From contig JBJXEA010000022.1 in NCBI GenBank assembly GCA_046155285.1, positions 1-64,000 of the forward strand: DNA of 64,000 bases. Reading direction: 5' to 3'. Made by a program: the position numbers and the translations under genes. Below are positions 15,895-25,424 of the stretch, in pieces (the stretch's first letter is position 1; each line of letters opens with the position of its first letter). The DNA is from CAILHX01 sp046155285. GTDB lineage: Bacteria > Pseudomonadota > Gammaproteobacteria > Burkholderiales > Methylophilaceae. The notes under the pieces are model-generated. The model ran no database searches. It saw nothing but the letters and a program-made list of their open reading frames with translations, and had not been told where the DNA came from.

Positions 15895-17083
15895 CACACC
15901 ACAAAACATTACCGTTCTGGGCTCCACCGGCAGCATAGGCGTGAACACGCTGGACGTGATTGCGCGGCATCCGCAGCGTTTCCGTGCCTATGCATTGTCT
16001 GCCAACACCAAGTGGGAGGCTTTGCTGGCGCAGTGCCGCGTGCATCAACCAAAATACGCCGTGATGTTGTATGAAGAACCTGCTGCGAAATTAGCCACTG
16101 CGCTGCGTGCTGAGGGTTCGGAAACGCAGGTGTTGTGCGGTGTTGAAGCTCTGGAACAAGTAGCATCAGCCTCGGAAGTGGATGCGGTGATGGCGGCCAT
16201 CGTCGGTGCGGCTGGCATGCGCTCGGCCTTGGCAGCGGCGCAGTCAGGCAAGCGCGTATTACTGGCAAATAAAGAAACTCTGGTGATGGCCGGGCACTTG
16301 TTTATGGAAGCCGTCGCCAAACATGGCGCGACCCTGTTGCCCATAGACAGCGAACATAACGCGATTTTTCAATGTATGCCAAGCGCATTCAAGAATGGCC
16401 TGAGCTCAGTAGGCGTGACCAAAATCCTGCTGACCGCTTCCGGCGGTCCTTTCCGGCGCTTGAGCATGGAAGAGCTGGCGCACGTTACACCTGAACAAGC
16501 GTTGAAACATCCCAACTGGGCAATGGGGCCGAAGATCACCATAGACTCGGCCACTCTGATGAATAAAGGGCTGGAGGTCATCGAGGCGCATTGGTTGTTT
16601 GGCGCGACGGCGGAGCAGATTGAGGTCGTCGTCCATCCGCAAAGCATGATTCATTCGCTGGTGCAGTATAACGATGGCTCGGTGTTGGCCGAGCTGGGCA
16701 ACCCTGACATGCGGACCCCGATCGCACATGCTTTGGCTTGGCCGGAGCGCATAGAAAGCGGGGTCGCGCCGCTGGATTTGTTTGCCGTAGCGCGTCTGGA
16801 TTTTGAAAAGCCTGACATGGTGCGCTTCCCCTGTTTGCGGCTGGCGTTTGAGGCTTTGGCTAGAGGCGGCACAGCGCCAGCCTTGCTCAATGCGGCAAAC
16901 GAGGTGGCCGTGGCTGCTTTTCTGGCACATAAGATTGCTTTTATGGACATACCACGCTTGCTGGAGGCGGTGTTGGAGAATCTGGATATACGCGAAGTGA
17001 TTAAGCTGGAAGACGTGATTGAAGCCGATGAGAGTGCGCGTGCTGCGGTGAATGCCATGCTGGTAGAGAAGGCTACATGCTGA
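15887..17083 (+). CDS. dxr: 1-deoxy-D-xylulose 5-phosphate reductoisomerase
   Basis: Second step of the methylerythritol phosphate isoprenoid pathway. NADPH site GSTGSIGVNTLDVI near the N-terminus, active-site LPIDSEHNAIFQCM and TASGGPF, and PDMRTPIAHAL. ATG 15887 gives 398 aa, the same as the E. coli enzyme; the TTG at 15875 would add four residues without homology. It overlaps cdsA by 8 nt and rseP by 7 nt. Confidence 0.97.
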   Translation: MANTPQNITVLGSTGSIGVNTLDVIARHPQRFRAYALSANTKWEALLAQCRVHQPKYAVMLYEEPAAKLATALRAEGSETQVLCGVEALEQVASASEVDAVMAAIVGAAGMRSALAAAQSGKRVLLANKETLVMAGHLFMEAVAKHGATLLPIDSEHNAIFQCMPSAFKNGLSSVGVTKILLTASGGPFRRLSMEELAHVTPEQALKHPNWAMGPKITIDSATLMNKGLEVIEAHWLFGATAEQIEVVVHPQSMIHSLVQYNDGSVLAELGNPDMRTPIAHALAWPERIESGVAPLDLFAVARLDFEKPDMVRFPCLRLAFEALARGGTAPALLNAANEVAVAAFLAHKIAFMDIPRLLEAVLENLDIREVIKLEDVIEADESARAAVNAMLVEKATC

Positions 17084-18432
17084 CCTTGTTAGCTTTTGTG
17101 GTGACTTTGGCGGTACTCATCGTAGTTCACGAATACGGCCATTACATCGTGGCACGCTGGTGCGGAGTCAAGGTGCTGCGCTTCTCGGTGGGTTTTGGAC
17201 GTGCTTTGTACACCCGCAACATGAATCATGACGGCACCGAATTCGTCATTGCTGCTTTTCCACTTGGCGGCTATGTCAAAATGCTGGATGAGCGCGAAGA
17301 ACCTGTTGCTGAAGCTGATTTGGCGCGTGCCTACAATCGTCAAAACGTGTGGAAACGCAGTGCGATTGTCATCGCGGGGCCGTTGGCGAATTTATTGCTG
17401 GCTGTTGCGCTGTATTGGGCGCTGTTCATCAGCGGCGTGACCCAAATGAAGCCCATCATGGGTGAAGTGCCACCTAACAGCATCGCTGCGCAAGCCAGTA
17501 TGAAAGCCGGAGAGTTGATCACCAAAATCAACGGTACAAGAATCATCAGTTGGGAAGATGCACGTTGGGCGTTATTGCAGCACGCACTCAAAGGCAAAAC
17601 GGTGGAAGTAGAGGCGGTGATTGGCGACGAAGCGTATTTGCATCGTGTGGATATGAGTCATCTGCAAAGCGCTGATTTTGATACTGACGTGCTAGAAAAG
17701 ATGGGCTTTATTCCTGCCAGACCTTTCATGAAGGCGCTCGTAGGCGAGGTGTTGCCTGACGGCGCAGCGCAACGTGATGGCTTGATGGTGAATGATTTGA
17801 TACGTAGCGTGAATGGCGTGCCAGTGCCGGGGTGGGAGGCTTTTGTGCAGCATGTGCGTGAGAGTGCAAACAAGACTTTGAGTTTGGAAATTGAGCGTAC
17901 AGGAAAAATGGTAAGGTTGGAGCTTACGCCAAGCGCAGAAGTGCATGGCGGAGTGAAGCTTGGGCACATAGGCGCCGCCTATCGTATGCAAGAGAGCGAA
18001 CTTAAGCAATTTCTTACCGAGGTGCGCTATTCGCCGCTTAGCGCCTTTATTCATGCAGTTTCCAAGACTTGGGACACCTCAGTCATCAGCCTGAAAATGC
18101 TAGGCAATATGTTGCTTGGAACGGTGTCATGGAAAGGGGTGAGCGGTCCTATCACCATCGCCAGTGTCGCGGGTCAAAGTGCGCAATTGGGTTGGAAAAG
18201 TTTCATCGGATTCTTGGCCTTGGTGAGCGTAAGTCTAGGAGTGTTGAATTTGCTGCCTGTGCCGATGTTGGATGGCGGACATTTGATGTATCATATGGTG
18301 GAGATTTTAAGAGGCGCTCCAGTTTCTGATGCCGCGATGGAAATCGGGCAGAGGGTAGGTTTAGCTTTGCTAGGCCTGCTCATGATGGTTGCGCTATATA
18401 ACGATTTAAGCCATTTAATACAATCACTATGA
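17077..18432 (+). CDS. rseP: RseP-type site-2 intramembrane metalloprotease
   Basis: Cleaves the anti-sigma factor in the envelope stress response and clears signal peptides. The zinc motif HEYGH lies at residues 18-22 in the first membrane helix. Two PDZ-type domains occupy roughly residues 120-310. The third-helix metal motif NLLPVPMLDGGHLMYH is present. 451 aa is full length. Its position before bamA-skp is the widely conserved one. Confidence 0.97.
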   Translation: MLTLLAFVVTLAVLIVVHEYGHYIVARWCGVKVLRFSVGFGRALYTRNMNHDGTEFVIAAFPLGGYVKMLDEREEPVAEADLARAYNRQNVWKRSAIVIAGPLANLLLAVALYWALFISGVTQMKPIMGEVPPNSIAAQASMKAGELITKINGTRIISWEDARWALLQHALKGKTVEVEAVIGDEAYLHRVDMSHLQSADFDTDVLEKMGFIPARPFMKALVGEVLPDGAAQRDGLMVNDLIRSVNGVPVPGWEAFVQHVRESANKTLSLEIERTGKMVRLELTPSAEVHGGVKLGHIGAAYRMQESELKQFLTEVRYSPLSAFIHAVSKTWDTSVISLKMLGNMLLGTVSWKGVSGPITIASVAGQSAQLGWKSFIGFLALVSVSLGVLNLLPVPMLDGGHLMYHMVEILRGAPVSDAAMEIGQRVGLALLGLLMMVALYNDLSHLIQSL

Positions 18433-20753
18433 AGCTACGTTATTTTGCCTCGTTTTTATTCGCCTTGTACGCAAGCACTGTGGTCGCTGTGGAGCCTTTC
18501 GTAGTGCGTGATATTCGCGTTGAGGGTTTGCAGCGCACGGAGGCTGGCACCGTATTCAACTACCTGCCGGTCAAGGTCGGTGAAACCATGGACGAGGCGA
18601 AAGCGGCGCAAGCTATTAAAGGCTTGTTTTCTACTGGTTTCTTCAAAGATGTTCGCCTAGAGCAAGAGAATGGTGTGCTGGTGGTTGTTCTGCAAGAGCG
18701 TCCCGCCATTGCACAAATTGATTTTTCTGGTAACAAATCATTCCCTAGCGACAAGATGAAAGTGGGCTTGGCGCAGTCAGGCTTGTCGGAAGGCCTGATT
18801 TTTGACCGCGCCATCATGGAGAAAGCCGAGCAGGAAATCAAGCGTCAGTATCTGGCACAAGGTAAATATGGCGCTACGGTCAAAGCCGTGGTGAATCCTA
18901 TGGAGCGCAATCGCGTCTCGGTGCGTTTTGACATTGAGGAGGGCGGAGTAGCCAAGATTCAAGCCATCAACATCGTCGGTAATCAAATTTTTGATGAGGA
19001 TGAATTAAAAGAAAATTTCTCCCTCACCACCTCCAATTTTATGACTTGGTGGACAAAAGACGATCAGTACTCAAAACAAAAACTGTCAGCGGATTTGGAA
19101 GCCTTGCGTTCTTTCTATATGAACCAAGGTTATATGGATTTCAACATTGACTCTACACAAGTGTCTATCACGCCGGACAAGAAAGAGATTTACATCACAG
19201 TGAGCATCACTGAGGGCGAAAAATATACGGTGTCCGACATCAAGCTGGCAGGTGAAATGCTAGTGCCAGAAGAAGAGCTAAAACCCTTGATTGTAGTGGC
19301 TCCTGGTGAGTTTTTTAATCGCCAAAATGTGACGGACTCATCTAAAGCCATCGGCGATCGTTTGGGTAATGACGGCTATGCGTTTGCCAACGTCAATGCC
19401 GTGCCGGAAGTAGATAAAGACGCACATACTGTTGCATTTACCTTCTTTGTGGATCCAGGTCGCCGTGTCTATGTGCGCCGTATCAATCTAGCTGGCAACA
19501 CCCGTACCCGTGATGAAGTGTTGCGCCGTGAAATGCGCCAAGTAGAGTCCTCTTGGTATTCGGCAGAAAAAATACAGCGTTCCAAGCAACGCTTAGATCG
19601 CTTGAACTTCTTCTCTGACGTGAACGTAGAAACCCCCGCTGTACCAGGCGTGGCTGATCAGGTTGATGTCAACGTCAGCGTGACAGAAAAGTCCACCGGT
19701 AGTATTCAGTTTGGCGCTGGTCTATCCAGTTCTGAAGGTGTTGTATTAGGTGTTACTTTGGATCAGGCTAACTTCTTGGGGACAGGTAATCGCGTCACCA
19801 CCTCTGTTAATACAGGTAAGGTGAATACCACCTACTCACTGTCGTTCACCGACCCGTACTACACACCGGATGGCATCAGTCGCGGCTTTGATGTCTATCG
19901 TAAAGACGTGGATTCTAGCTCGCTGGATGTGGCTACCTACAAGTCCTCATCGTATGGTGCGGGAGTGCGTTACGGCTTACCGTTGAACGAGAGGGATAGC
20001 GTCAATGGTGGCTTGACTATAGATTACACACAGCTGAGAAACCTCACTAACTCTAGCTATAAGCAGTATTGCGGCGGCACATCGTGTGACAATCTTACCT
20101 TGCGGCTAGACTTGGGCTGGGCGCACGATACCTTGGATAGCCGTATTTACACCACCACCGGTGTATTGCAAAAATTAAACGCGGAATTTGGCCTGCCTGG
20201 TTTGGATCAGGAGTATTACAAATTATCCTATCAGCACAGCTGGTACAAATCACTTAGCAAATCATTCACTCTGATGTTAAATGGTGAGGCGGGTATTGCA
20301 GGCTCTTATGGTGATGCTGACTATCCATTTTTCAAGAATTTTTATGCGGGTGGCGTGAGTTCGGTTCGTGGTTTTGATACCAGCTCAATTGGCCCCAGAG
20401 AGACGCAGACAGACGCAAACAACCTAACTACTGACTTCTCTGTGGGCGGTACGCGTCGTGTTGTGGGTAACGTCGAGTTGTTATTTCCAGTTCCTTACTT
20501 GAAAGATAATAAGCAATTTAGATTGTCGGCATTTATTGATGGCGGCACAGTGTGGGGTGGTGGAGCGGCCAATGCAACACGTCCTGCTGGCTCGTGTGTT
20601 GGTGCTAGTGACTGTTTCCGCTTCTCAACCGGTGCGGGGATCAGCTGGCAATCGCCATTTGGCCCAATTAAACTGGTGTATGCCATACCGCTCAACGAGG
20701 AAGCCACAGACAAAACCCAATCCATCCAGTTCCAATTTGGGACAGGGTTCTAA
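18429..20753 (+). CDS. bamA: Outer membrane protein assembly factor BamA
   Basis: Inserts beta-barrel proteins into the outer membrane. A signal peptide (about residues 1-20, ending TVVAVEP) is followed by five POTRA domains (to about residue 420) and a 16-strand barrel. The loop-6 motif VRGF is present (GGVSSVRGFDTSSIGPRE), and the last residues (IQFQFGTGF) form a C-terminal beta signal ending in Phe. 774 aa. The start overlaps the rseP stop (ATGA). Confidence 0.98.
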   Translation: MKLRYFASFLFALYASTVVAVEPFVVRDIRVEGLQRTEAGTVFNYLPVKVGETMDEAKAAQAIKGLFSTGFFKDVRLEQENGVLVVVLQERPAIAQIDFSGNKSFPSDKMKVGLAQSGLSEGLIFDRAIMEKAEQEIKRQYLAQGKYGATVKAVVNPMERNRVSVRFDIEEGGVAKIQAINIVGNQIFDEDELKENFSLTTSNFMTWWTKDDQYSKQKLSADLEALRSFYMNQGYMDFNIDSTQVSITPDKKEIYITVSITEGEKYTVSDIKLAGEMLVPEEELKPLIVVAPGEFFNRQNVTDSSKAIGDRLGNDGYAFANVNAVPEVDKDAHTVAFTFFVDPGRRVYVRRINLAGNTRTRDEVLRREMRQVESSWYSAEKIQRSKQRLDRLNFFSDVNVETPAVPGVADQVDVNVSVTEKSTGSIQFGAGLSSSEGVVLGVTLDQANFLGTGNRVTTSVNTGKVNTTYSLSFTDPYYTPDGISRGFDVYRKDVDSSSLDVATYKSSSYGAGVRYGLPLNERDSVNGGLTIDYTQLRNLTNSSYKQYCGGTSCDNLTLRLDLGWAHDTLDSRIYTTTGVLQKLNAEFGLPGLDQEYYKLSYQHSWYKSLSKSFTLMLNGEAGIAGSYGDADYPFFKNFYAGGVSSVRGFDTSSIGPRETQTDANNLTTDFSVGGTRRVVGNVELLFPVPYLKDNKQFRLSAFIDGGTVWGGGAANATRPAGSCVGASDCFRFSTGAGISWQSPFGPIKLVYAIPLNEEATDKTQSIQFQFGTGF

Positions 20754-20779
20754 TTTTAGTTAAGCAAGGAGAGTGTATT

Positions 20780-21289
20780 TTGAATAAGTTGTTACGTTTG
20801 CTGCTGATAGGTAGTTTGAGTGTTGTTGCTGGCGCAGCCGTTGCTGCGCCAAATGATGTCAAAATTGGTTATGTGAATGTTGAGCAGATACTCAAAGATG
20901 CTCCGCAAACCGCAGAAAGTGGAAAAAAGCTGGAAAAAGAATTCAGTGCTCGTCAGCAGGAATTAGAAAAGACGGCCAAGATGATTAAGGATCATGAAAT
21001 TTCTTTGGATAAAGACAGCTTGACCATGTCTGAGACGGATCGCCGCAACAAAGAGCGCGATGTGTCGAATATGAAAATTGAATTACAACGCAAATCACGT
21101 GAGTTGCGCGAAGATGCTAATCTGCGTAAGAACGAAGAACTAGGCGCGATTCAAGAGCGTATTAACAAAGCAGTAACCGCAGTGGCCGAGGCAGAAGGCT
21201 ACGATTTGGTGATTTATGGCGGTGTCGCTTATGCCAGTAAAAAGGCTGACATTACCGATAAGGTATTGAAATCTTTGGGTAAGAAATAA
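20780..21289 (+). CDS. skp: Periplasmic OmpH/Skp family chaperone
   Basis: Holds unfolded outer-membrane proteins for BamA. 169 aa: signal peptide (residues 1 to about 22, cleavage near AVAA-PND), start of mature part VKIGYVNVEQIL, then a long charged coiled coil (about 50-130) forming the tentacles. The start is TTG 20780 with AAGGAGAG at about 20766-20773; no ATG keeps the signal peptide. It follows bamA by 26 nt. Confidence 0.95.
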   Translation: MNKLLRLLLIGSLSVVAGAAVAAPNDVKIGYVNVEQILKDAPQTAESGKKLEKEFSARQQELEKTAKMIKDHEISLDKDSLTMSETDRRNKERDVSNMKIELQRKSRELREDANLRKNEELGAIQERINKAVTAVAEAEGYDLVIYGGVAYASKKADITDKVLKSLGKK

Positions 21290-21303
21290 ATTTAGCTGAT
21301 GTT

Positions 21304-22377
21304 ATGACCTCAAGCCTCACGCTCACTGAGATTGCCCAGAAATTAGGCGGTGAAGTGCGTGATGATAATGGTGCTAGATTCAAGCAAGTGGCTTCAATGC
21401 AGCGAGCTAAAGCCACTGACATTACCTTTATCAACGATAAGAAGTATCTGCCTCACCTCAATAGCACCCATGCGGGTGCTATTTTGTTGGCTGCGGCACA
21501 CGCTGATTCCACCTCGCTGCCACGCATTGTGGTGGATAATCCTTACGCTTACTACGCCAGAGTTGCCGCGTTGCTCAATACAGAACGTGTATCCGCGGGA
21601 ATCGCAAACAATGCTTCTGTGGCGACAGATGCCAAGGTTTCTGCAAGTGCTAGCGTGGGCGAATACGCCGTGATTGAGGCTGGTGCAGTGGTTGGCGATG
21701 GCGCCATGATTGGCAGCGCCTGTTACGTTGGCCGTGATGCTGTGATTGGCGCTGGTAGCCGTCTTTACCCTCACGTGTCGGTCTATCACAACTGCCAGAT
21801 AGGGCGCGACTGCATCGTGCATTCTGGCGCAGTGATAGGTGCTGACGGTTTTGGTTTTGCTGAGGAAGTGGGGCAGTGGGTTAAAATCCCGCAAATCGGA
21901 CGTGTGGTGATAGGTGATAGAGTGGAAATAGGCGCTAACACCACCATAGACCGCGGAGCGCTTGATGACACGGTAATTGAAAATGGTGTGAAGCTGGATA
22001 ACCTGATACAAGTCGCCCACAACTGCCACATAGGCGAGCATACTGCCATCGCAGGTTGTGTGGGCATTGCTGGCAGTGCGCGTATCGGCAAGCATTGTAA
22101 AATTGGAGGTGCCGCGATGATTTTAGGACATCTTGAAATTGCTGATGGAGTCACTATTTCAGCAGGCAGCATGGTGACCAGGTCTGTGCCGCAAGCTGGA
22201 GTTTATACTGCGCTGATGCCGCTGCAAGCGCATGAGGACGGCATTAAGACTGCGGTGCATATACGCCAGTTAAACGCGCTGGTTGAGCGCGTGGCAAGCC
22301 TAGAAAAAGAATTGAAGCATCTAAAAGAACTGAAGCACCTAAAAGAACTGAAGCACCCAAAGGAACAACCATCATGA
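21304..22377 (+). CDS. lpxD: UDP-3-O-(3-hydroxyacyl)glucosamine N-acyltransferase
   Basis: Third step of lipid A synthesis: transfers a 3-hydroxyacyl chain to the 2-amino group. N-terminal uridine-binding domain (about 1-100) then left-handed beta-helix hexapeptide repeats (about 105-310). The catalytic His lies in VAHNCHIGEHTAIAG. The C-terminal helix ends in an unusual lysine/leucine repeat (LKHLKE three times) encoded by an 18-bp tandem repeat. 357 aa. Confidence 0.97.
   Translation: MTSSLTLTEIAQKLGGEVRDDNGARFKQVASMQRAKATDITFINDKKYLPHLNSTHAGAILLAAAHADSTSLPRIVVDNPYAYYARVAALLNTERVSAGIANNASVATDAKVSASASVGEYAVIEAGAVVGDGAMIGSACYVGRDAVIGAGSRLYPHVSVYHNCQIGRDCIVHSGAVIGADGFGFAEEVGQWVKIPQIGRVVIGDRVEIGANTTIDRGALDDTVIENGVKLDNLIQVAHNCHIGEHTAIAGCVGIAGSARIGKHCKIGGAAMILGHLEIADGVTISAGSMVTRSVPQAGVYTALMPLQAHEDGIKTAVHIRQLNALVERVASLEKELKHLKELKHLKELKHPKEQPS
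22313..22366 (+). repeat. Three tandem 18-bp repeats at the 3' end of lpxD
   Basis: Units start at 22313, 22331 and 22349, all beginning TGAAGCA and differing at a few bases, each coding for LKHLKE or a close variant. Being a multiple of three, copy changes would lengthen or shorten the C-terminal helix without a frameshift. Confidence 0.85.
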
Positions 22378-22820
22378 GCAGCATGGACATCCACGAGATT
22401 CTTGAGTATTTGCCACACCGCTACCCATTTTTGTTGATAGACAGAGTGATTTCCTTGGAGGAAAACAAAGAAATTGTGGCGGTAAAAAATGTCACCATCA
22501 ACGAGCCATTTTTCCCCGGGCATTTCAGCTATTTTCCGGTGATGCCCGGCGTGCTGATCGTGGAAGCCATGGCGCAAGCGGCGGCTGTACTATCCTTCAA
22601 AACCATGGGCAGCAAGCCTTCAGACGATTCCGTCTATTATTTTGCTGGCATTGATAACGTGCGCTTCAAGAAGCCGGTTTCTCCTGGCGACCAGTTGATT
22701 CTGAAGGTGAAAATTGACCGCATCATGCGCGGCATCTGGAAGTATTCCGGCAAAGCTTATGTGAATGACGCAATCGTGGCAGAGGCAGATTTGCTGTGTA
22801 CCTTGAGAATGATTAAGTAG
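22374..22820 (+). CDS. fabZ: 3-hydroxyacyl-[acyl-carrier-protein] dehydratase FabZ
   Basis: Dehydrates 3-hydroxyacyl-ACP in fatty acid elongation; hot-dog fold. Catalytic His and Glu are in FPGHFSYFPVMPGVLIVEAM. 148 aa. The ATG at 22374 overlaps the lpxD stop; ATG 22383 is an alternative. It lies in the usual lpxD-fabZ-lpxA order, coupling membrane and lipid A synthesis. Confidence 0.97.
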   Translation: MSSMDIHEILEYLPHRYPFLLIDRVISLEENKEIVAVKNVTINEPFFPGHFSYFPVMPGVLIVEAMAQAAAVLSFKTMGSKPSDDSVYYFAGIDNVRFKKPVSPGDQLILKVKIDRIMRGIWKYSGKAYVNDAIVAEADLLCTLRMIK

Positions 22821-22829
22821 TTTTTTGCA

Positions 22830-23600
22830 GTGATTCATCCCACCGCCATTATTGACCCCAAAGCCCAACTCGCCGCCGATGTCACGGTGGGCGCGTATTC
22901 CATTATTGGTGAGAACGTGACCATAGGCGAAGGCACGACTATCGGCGCACACGTCATCATCGAAGGCCCTACCAGCATCGGCCAGCACAACACCATCTAC
23001 CAATTCGCATCGCTAGGTGCTGCGCCACAAGATAAAAAATACGCGGGCGAACCCACGCGTTTAGAGATTGGCGACCGCAACACCATCCGCGAGTTTTGTA
23101 CGCTGAATCGCGGCACGGTGCAGGATGCGGGTGCTACGCGTATCGGCCATGACAACTGGATTATGGCTTACGTGCATATCGCGCATGATTGCCAAGTCGG
23201 CAACCAGACCATACTCGCTAACAATTCCTCGCTGGCGGGGCATGTGCACCTGCATAATCACGCCATTCTGGGCGGCTTCACCTTGGTACATCAGTTCTGC
23301 AAAATAGGTGCACACGTCATTACCGCCGTGGGTTCTGTGGTATTCAAGGACATTCCGCCCTATGTCACGGCCTCAGGCTACGACGCTAACCCGCATGGCA
23401 TCAACGCTGAAGGCTTGAAGCGGCGCGGATTTTCGTCGGCACGCATCGCCGCCATCAAACGCGCTTATAAGCTGCTTTATCGCAACAGTTTGACGTTAGA
23501 AGAAGCCAAGGCTGCCATTCAGGAGCAGGGCGAGGCTAGCGCAGATATTGAGTTGCTACTGAACTTCCTTAACACCGCGACGCGCGGCATTATTCGCTAA
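22830..23600 (+). CDS. lpxA: Acyl-[ACP]-UDP-N-acetylglucosamine O-acyltransferase
   Basis: First step of lipid A synthesis. Hexapeptide left-handed beta helix from residue 2 (HPTAIIDPKAQLAADV), with the catalytic His in VHIAHDCQVGNQ and a C-terminal helical domain from about residue 195. 256 aa. The start codon is GTG 22830; the conserved IHPTAI motif directly follows it, so no other start fits. Confidence 0.97.
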   Translation: MIHPTAIIDPKAQLAADVTVGAYSIIGENVTIGEGTTIGAHVIIEGPTSIGQHNTIYQFASLGAAPQDKKYAGEPTRLEIGDRNTIREFCTLNRGTVQDAGATRIGHDNWIMAYVHIAHDCQVGNQTILANNSSLAGHVHLHNHAILGGFTLVHQFCKIGAHVITAVGSVVFKDIPPYVTASGYDANPHGINAEGLKRRGFSSARIAAIKRAYKLLYRNSLTLEEAKAAIQEQGEASADIELLLNFLNTATRGIIR

Positions 23601-23607
23601 GGTCGCC

Positions 23608-24747
23608 ATGCCTACGATAGGGATAGTGGCGGGTGAGGCTTCCGGTGATCTAATCGCCAGCCAACTGATTAGCACGCTCAAGCGACAACGCCCAGACCTC
23701 AAGTTTATCGGCATCGCCGGCCCCAAAATGTTGGCGGAGGGCGCACAAACGCTATTTCCTATGGAGCGCTTGGCAGTGCGGGGTTATGTTGAAGTGCTAC
23801 GCCATTATTTTGGCATCTTGAACATACGCCGTGCATTACTGAGATATTTCCTCAAAAATCCGCCTGATCTGTTCATCAGTATAGACGCACCCGACTTCAA
23901 CTTCGGTCTCTCACGTAAGCTCAAAAAACACGGCATTAAGACTATGCATTACGTCAGTCCCTCCATCTGGGCGTGGCGACGAGGGCGTATTCACAGTATT
24001 GCCAAGTCTACCGACGAAATTCTATGCCTGTTTCCTTTTGAAAAACCCCTCTATGACGAGGCGGGCATCGCTGCCACCTATGTCGGCCATCCGCTGGCGG
24101 ACATGATTGCGCCTAATCAAAACAAAGCACAAATGCGTGACGAGTTACATCTGAATAAGGAAGGCTTGGTCATCGCCTTGTTGCCTGGCAGTCGCCAGGG
24201 CGAGCTGGGTTATATGGCGGATTTATTCATTCACGCCGCACAGCACATCGCCCGCGATGTGCCTGATACACAGTTTCTGGTGCCGCTGATTAGCCGCGAA
24301 ACCCGTGCCAAGTTTGAAGAGGCGATACACCGCAATCACGCAGAGGAATTATCATTCAAATTGCTATTCGGTCATGCGCACATGGCACTAGCGGCGGCAG
24401 ATGGGGCGATTGTCGCTTCCGGCACCGCTACGCTAGAGGCAGCGCTGCTGCAATGCCCTATGGTCATCGCCTACCGCATGTCGAGCCTCTCGTGGATGGT
24501 GATGAAGCATATGCGCTACTTGCCATGGGCGGGGCTACCCAACATTTTGGCGAACCAGGATTTAGTGCCGGAACTGATACAAGAACAGGCCACACCTCAA
24601 GCCTTGGCAGAATCGTTACTTACCTTGGTATACGACCGTAATCGAGTAGAAAATCTGAAAAAAGAATTTGAGAAAATTCACCTCAACCTACGTCAGAACG
24701 CCAGCGAAAAAGCCGCAGAAGCTGTGTTAAAGCGCCTGCAAGCATGA
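23608..24747 (+). CDS. lpxB: Lipid-A-disaccharide synthase
   Basis: Joins UDP-diacylglucosamine and lipid X. N-terminal IGIVAGEASGDLIASQLI, then SPSIWAWRRGRI and LLPGSRQGELGYM; GT19 fold. 379 aa. It begins 7 nt after lpxA and overlaps rnhB by 4 nt (ATGA). Confidence 0.97.
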   Translation: MPTIGIVAGEASGDLIASQLISTLKRQRPDLKFIGIAGPKMLAEGAQTLFPMERLAVRGYVEVLRHYFGILNIRRALLRYFLKNPPDLFISIDAPDFNFGLSRKLKKHGIKTMHYVSPSIWAWRRGRIHSIAKSTDEILCLFPFEKPLYDEAGIAATYVGHPLADMIAPNQNKAQMRDELHLNKEGLVIALLPGSRQGELGYMADLFIHAAQHIARDVPDTQFLVPLISRETRAKFEEAIHRNHAEELSFKLLFGHAHMALAAADGAIVASGTATLEAALLQCPMVIAYRMSSLSWMVMKHMRYLPWAGLPNILANQDLVPELIQEQATPQALAESLLTLVYDRNRVENLKKEFEKIHLNLRQNASEKAAEAVLKRLQA

Positions 24748-25301
24748 TTTGTGGTGTGGATGAAGCAGGGCGTGGGCCATTAGCAGGCGCAGTATTTGCA
24801 GCAGCTGTCATTCTTGATCATGATAGGCCCATTTCAGGATTGGCTGATTCCAAAAAGCTCTCAGAGAAAAAGCGTGATGCGCTGGCGCTACTGATAAAAG
24901 AACACGCCTTAGCATGGTGCGTGGCCAGTGCCAGCGCAGAAGAGATAGATCAGATTAATATCTTGCAAGCCAGTCTGTTGGCTATGAAGCGCGCGGTAGA
25001 AGGCTTAAGTGTGGTGCCGAAACAGGTGTTGGTGGATGGCCTATATTGCCCCAAGGTCAATATTCCGTCACAGGCAATCGTGCAGGGTGATAGCAAAGTG
25101 GCCGAAATTTCAGCGGCTTCCATCCTGGCCAAGACCGCGCGGGATGCGGAGATGCTGGAGCTACACGCCATCTATCCGCAGTACGGCTTTGATAAACACA
25201 AGGGTTACCCCGTACCCTTACATTTGGCTGCGTTAGCGCAACACGGCGTTTCACCCATACATCGCCGTAGTTACGCCCCAGTTAAAAAACACCTGCCGTA
25301 A
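24744..25301 (+). CDS. rnhB: Ribonuclease HII
   Basis: Removes ribonucleotides from DNA-RNA hybrids. Acidic active site in CGVDEAGRGPLAGAV and LADSKKLSEKKR, with GDSKVAEISAASILAKTARD downstream. 185 aa, compact type. Last gene of the lipid A run; a large inverted repeat follows. Confidence 0.96.
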   Translation: MICGVDEAGRGPLAGAVFAAAVILDHDRPISGLADSKKLSEKKRDALALLIKEHALAWCVASASAEEIDQINILQASLLAMKRAVEGLSVVPKQVLVDGLYCPKVNIPSQAIVQGDSKVAEISAASILAKTARDAEMLELHAIYPQYGFDKHKGYPVPLHLAALAQHGVSPIHRRSYAPVKKHLP

Positions 25302-25419
25302 CCACCCCCGCCGTTGCACGGCGACCCCTCCTTGGAAAGGAGGGGAATGAATGCGCGAAGAGATGGTTTTTAATTCCCTCCTTTTTAAGGAGGGGTGGCG
25401 CAAAGCGCCGGGGTGGTTT
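25300..25419. repeat. Long inverted repeat between convergent rnhB and DUF4139 genes
   Basis: The ends AACCACCCC…GCC and GGCGC…GGGGTGGTTT are inverted, and the inner CCCCTCCTTGGAAAGGAGGGG and CCCTCCTTTTTAAGGAGGGG are each self-complementary. Elements built of CCACCCC and AAGGAGGGG palindromes are common dispersed intergenic repeats in bacteria. As placed, it would act as a bidirectional terminator for the two converging genes. Confidence 0.75.
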
Positions 25420-25424
25420 GTTCC

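Noticed and set aside
22313..22366. CRISPR-like repeat array
   Set aside because: The units are directly tandem with no spacers and lie in frame within lpxD.
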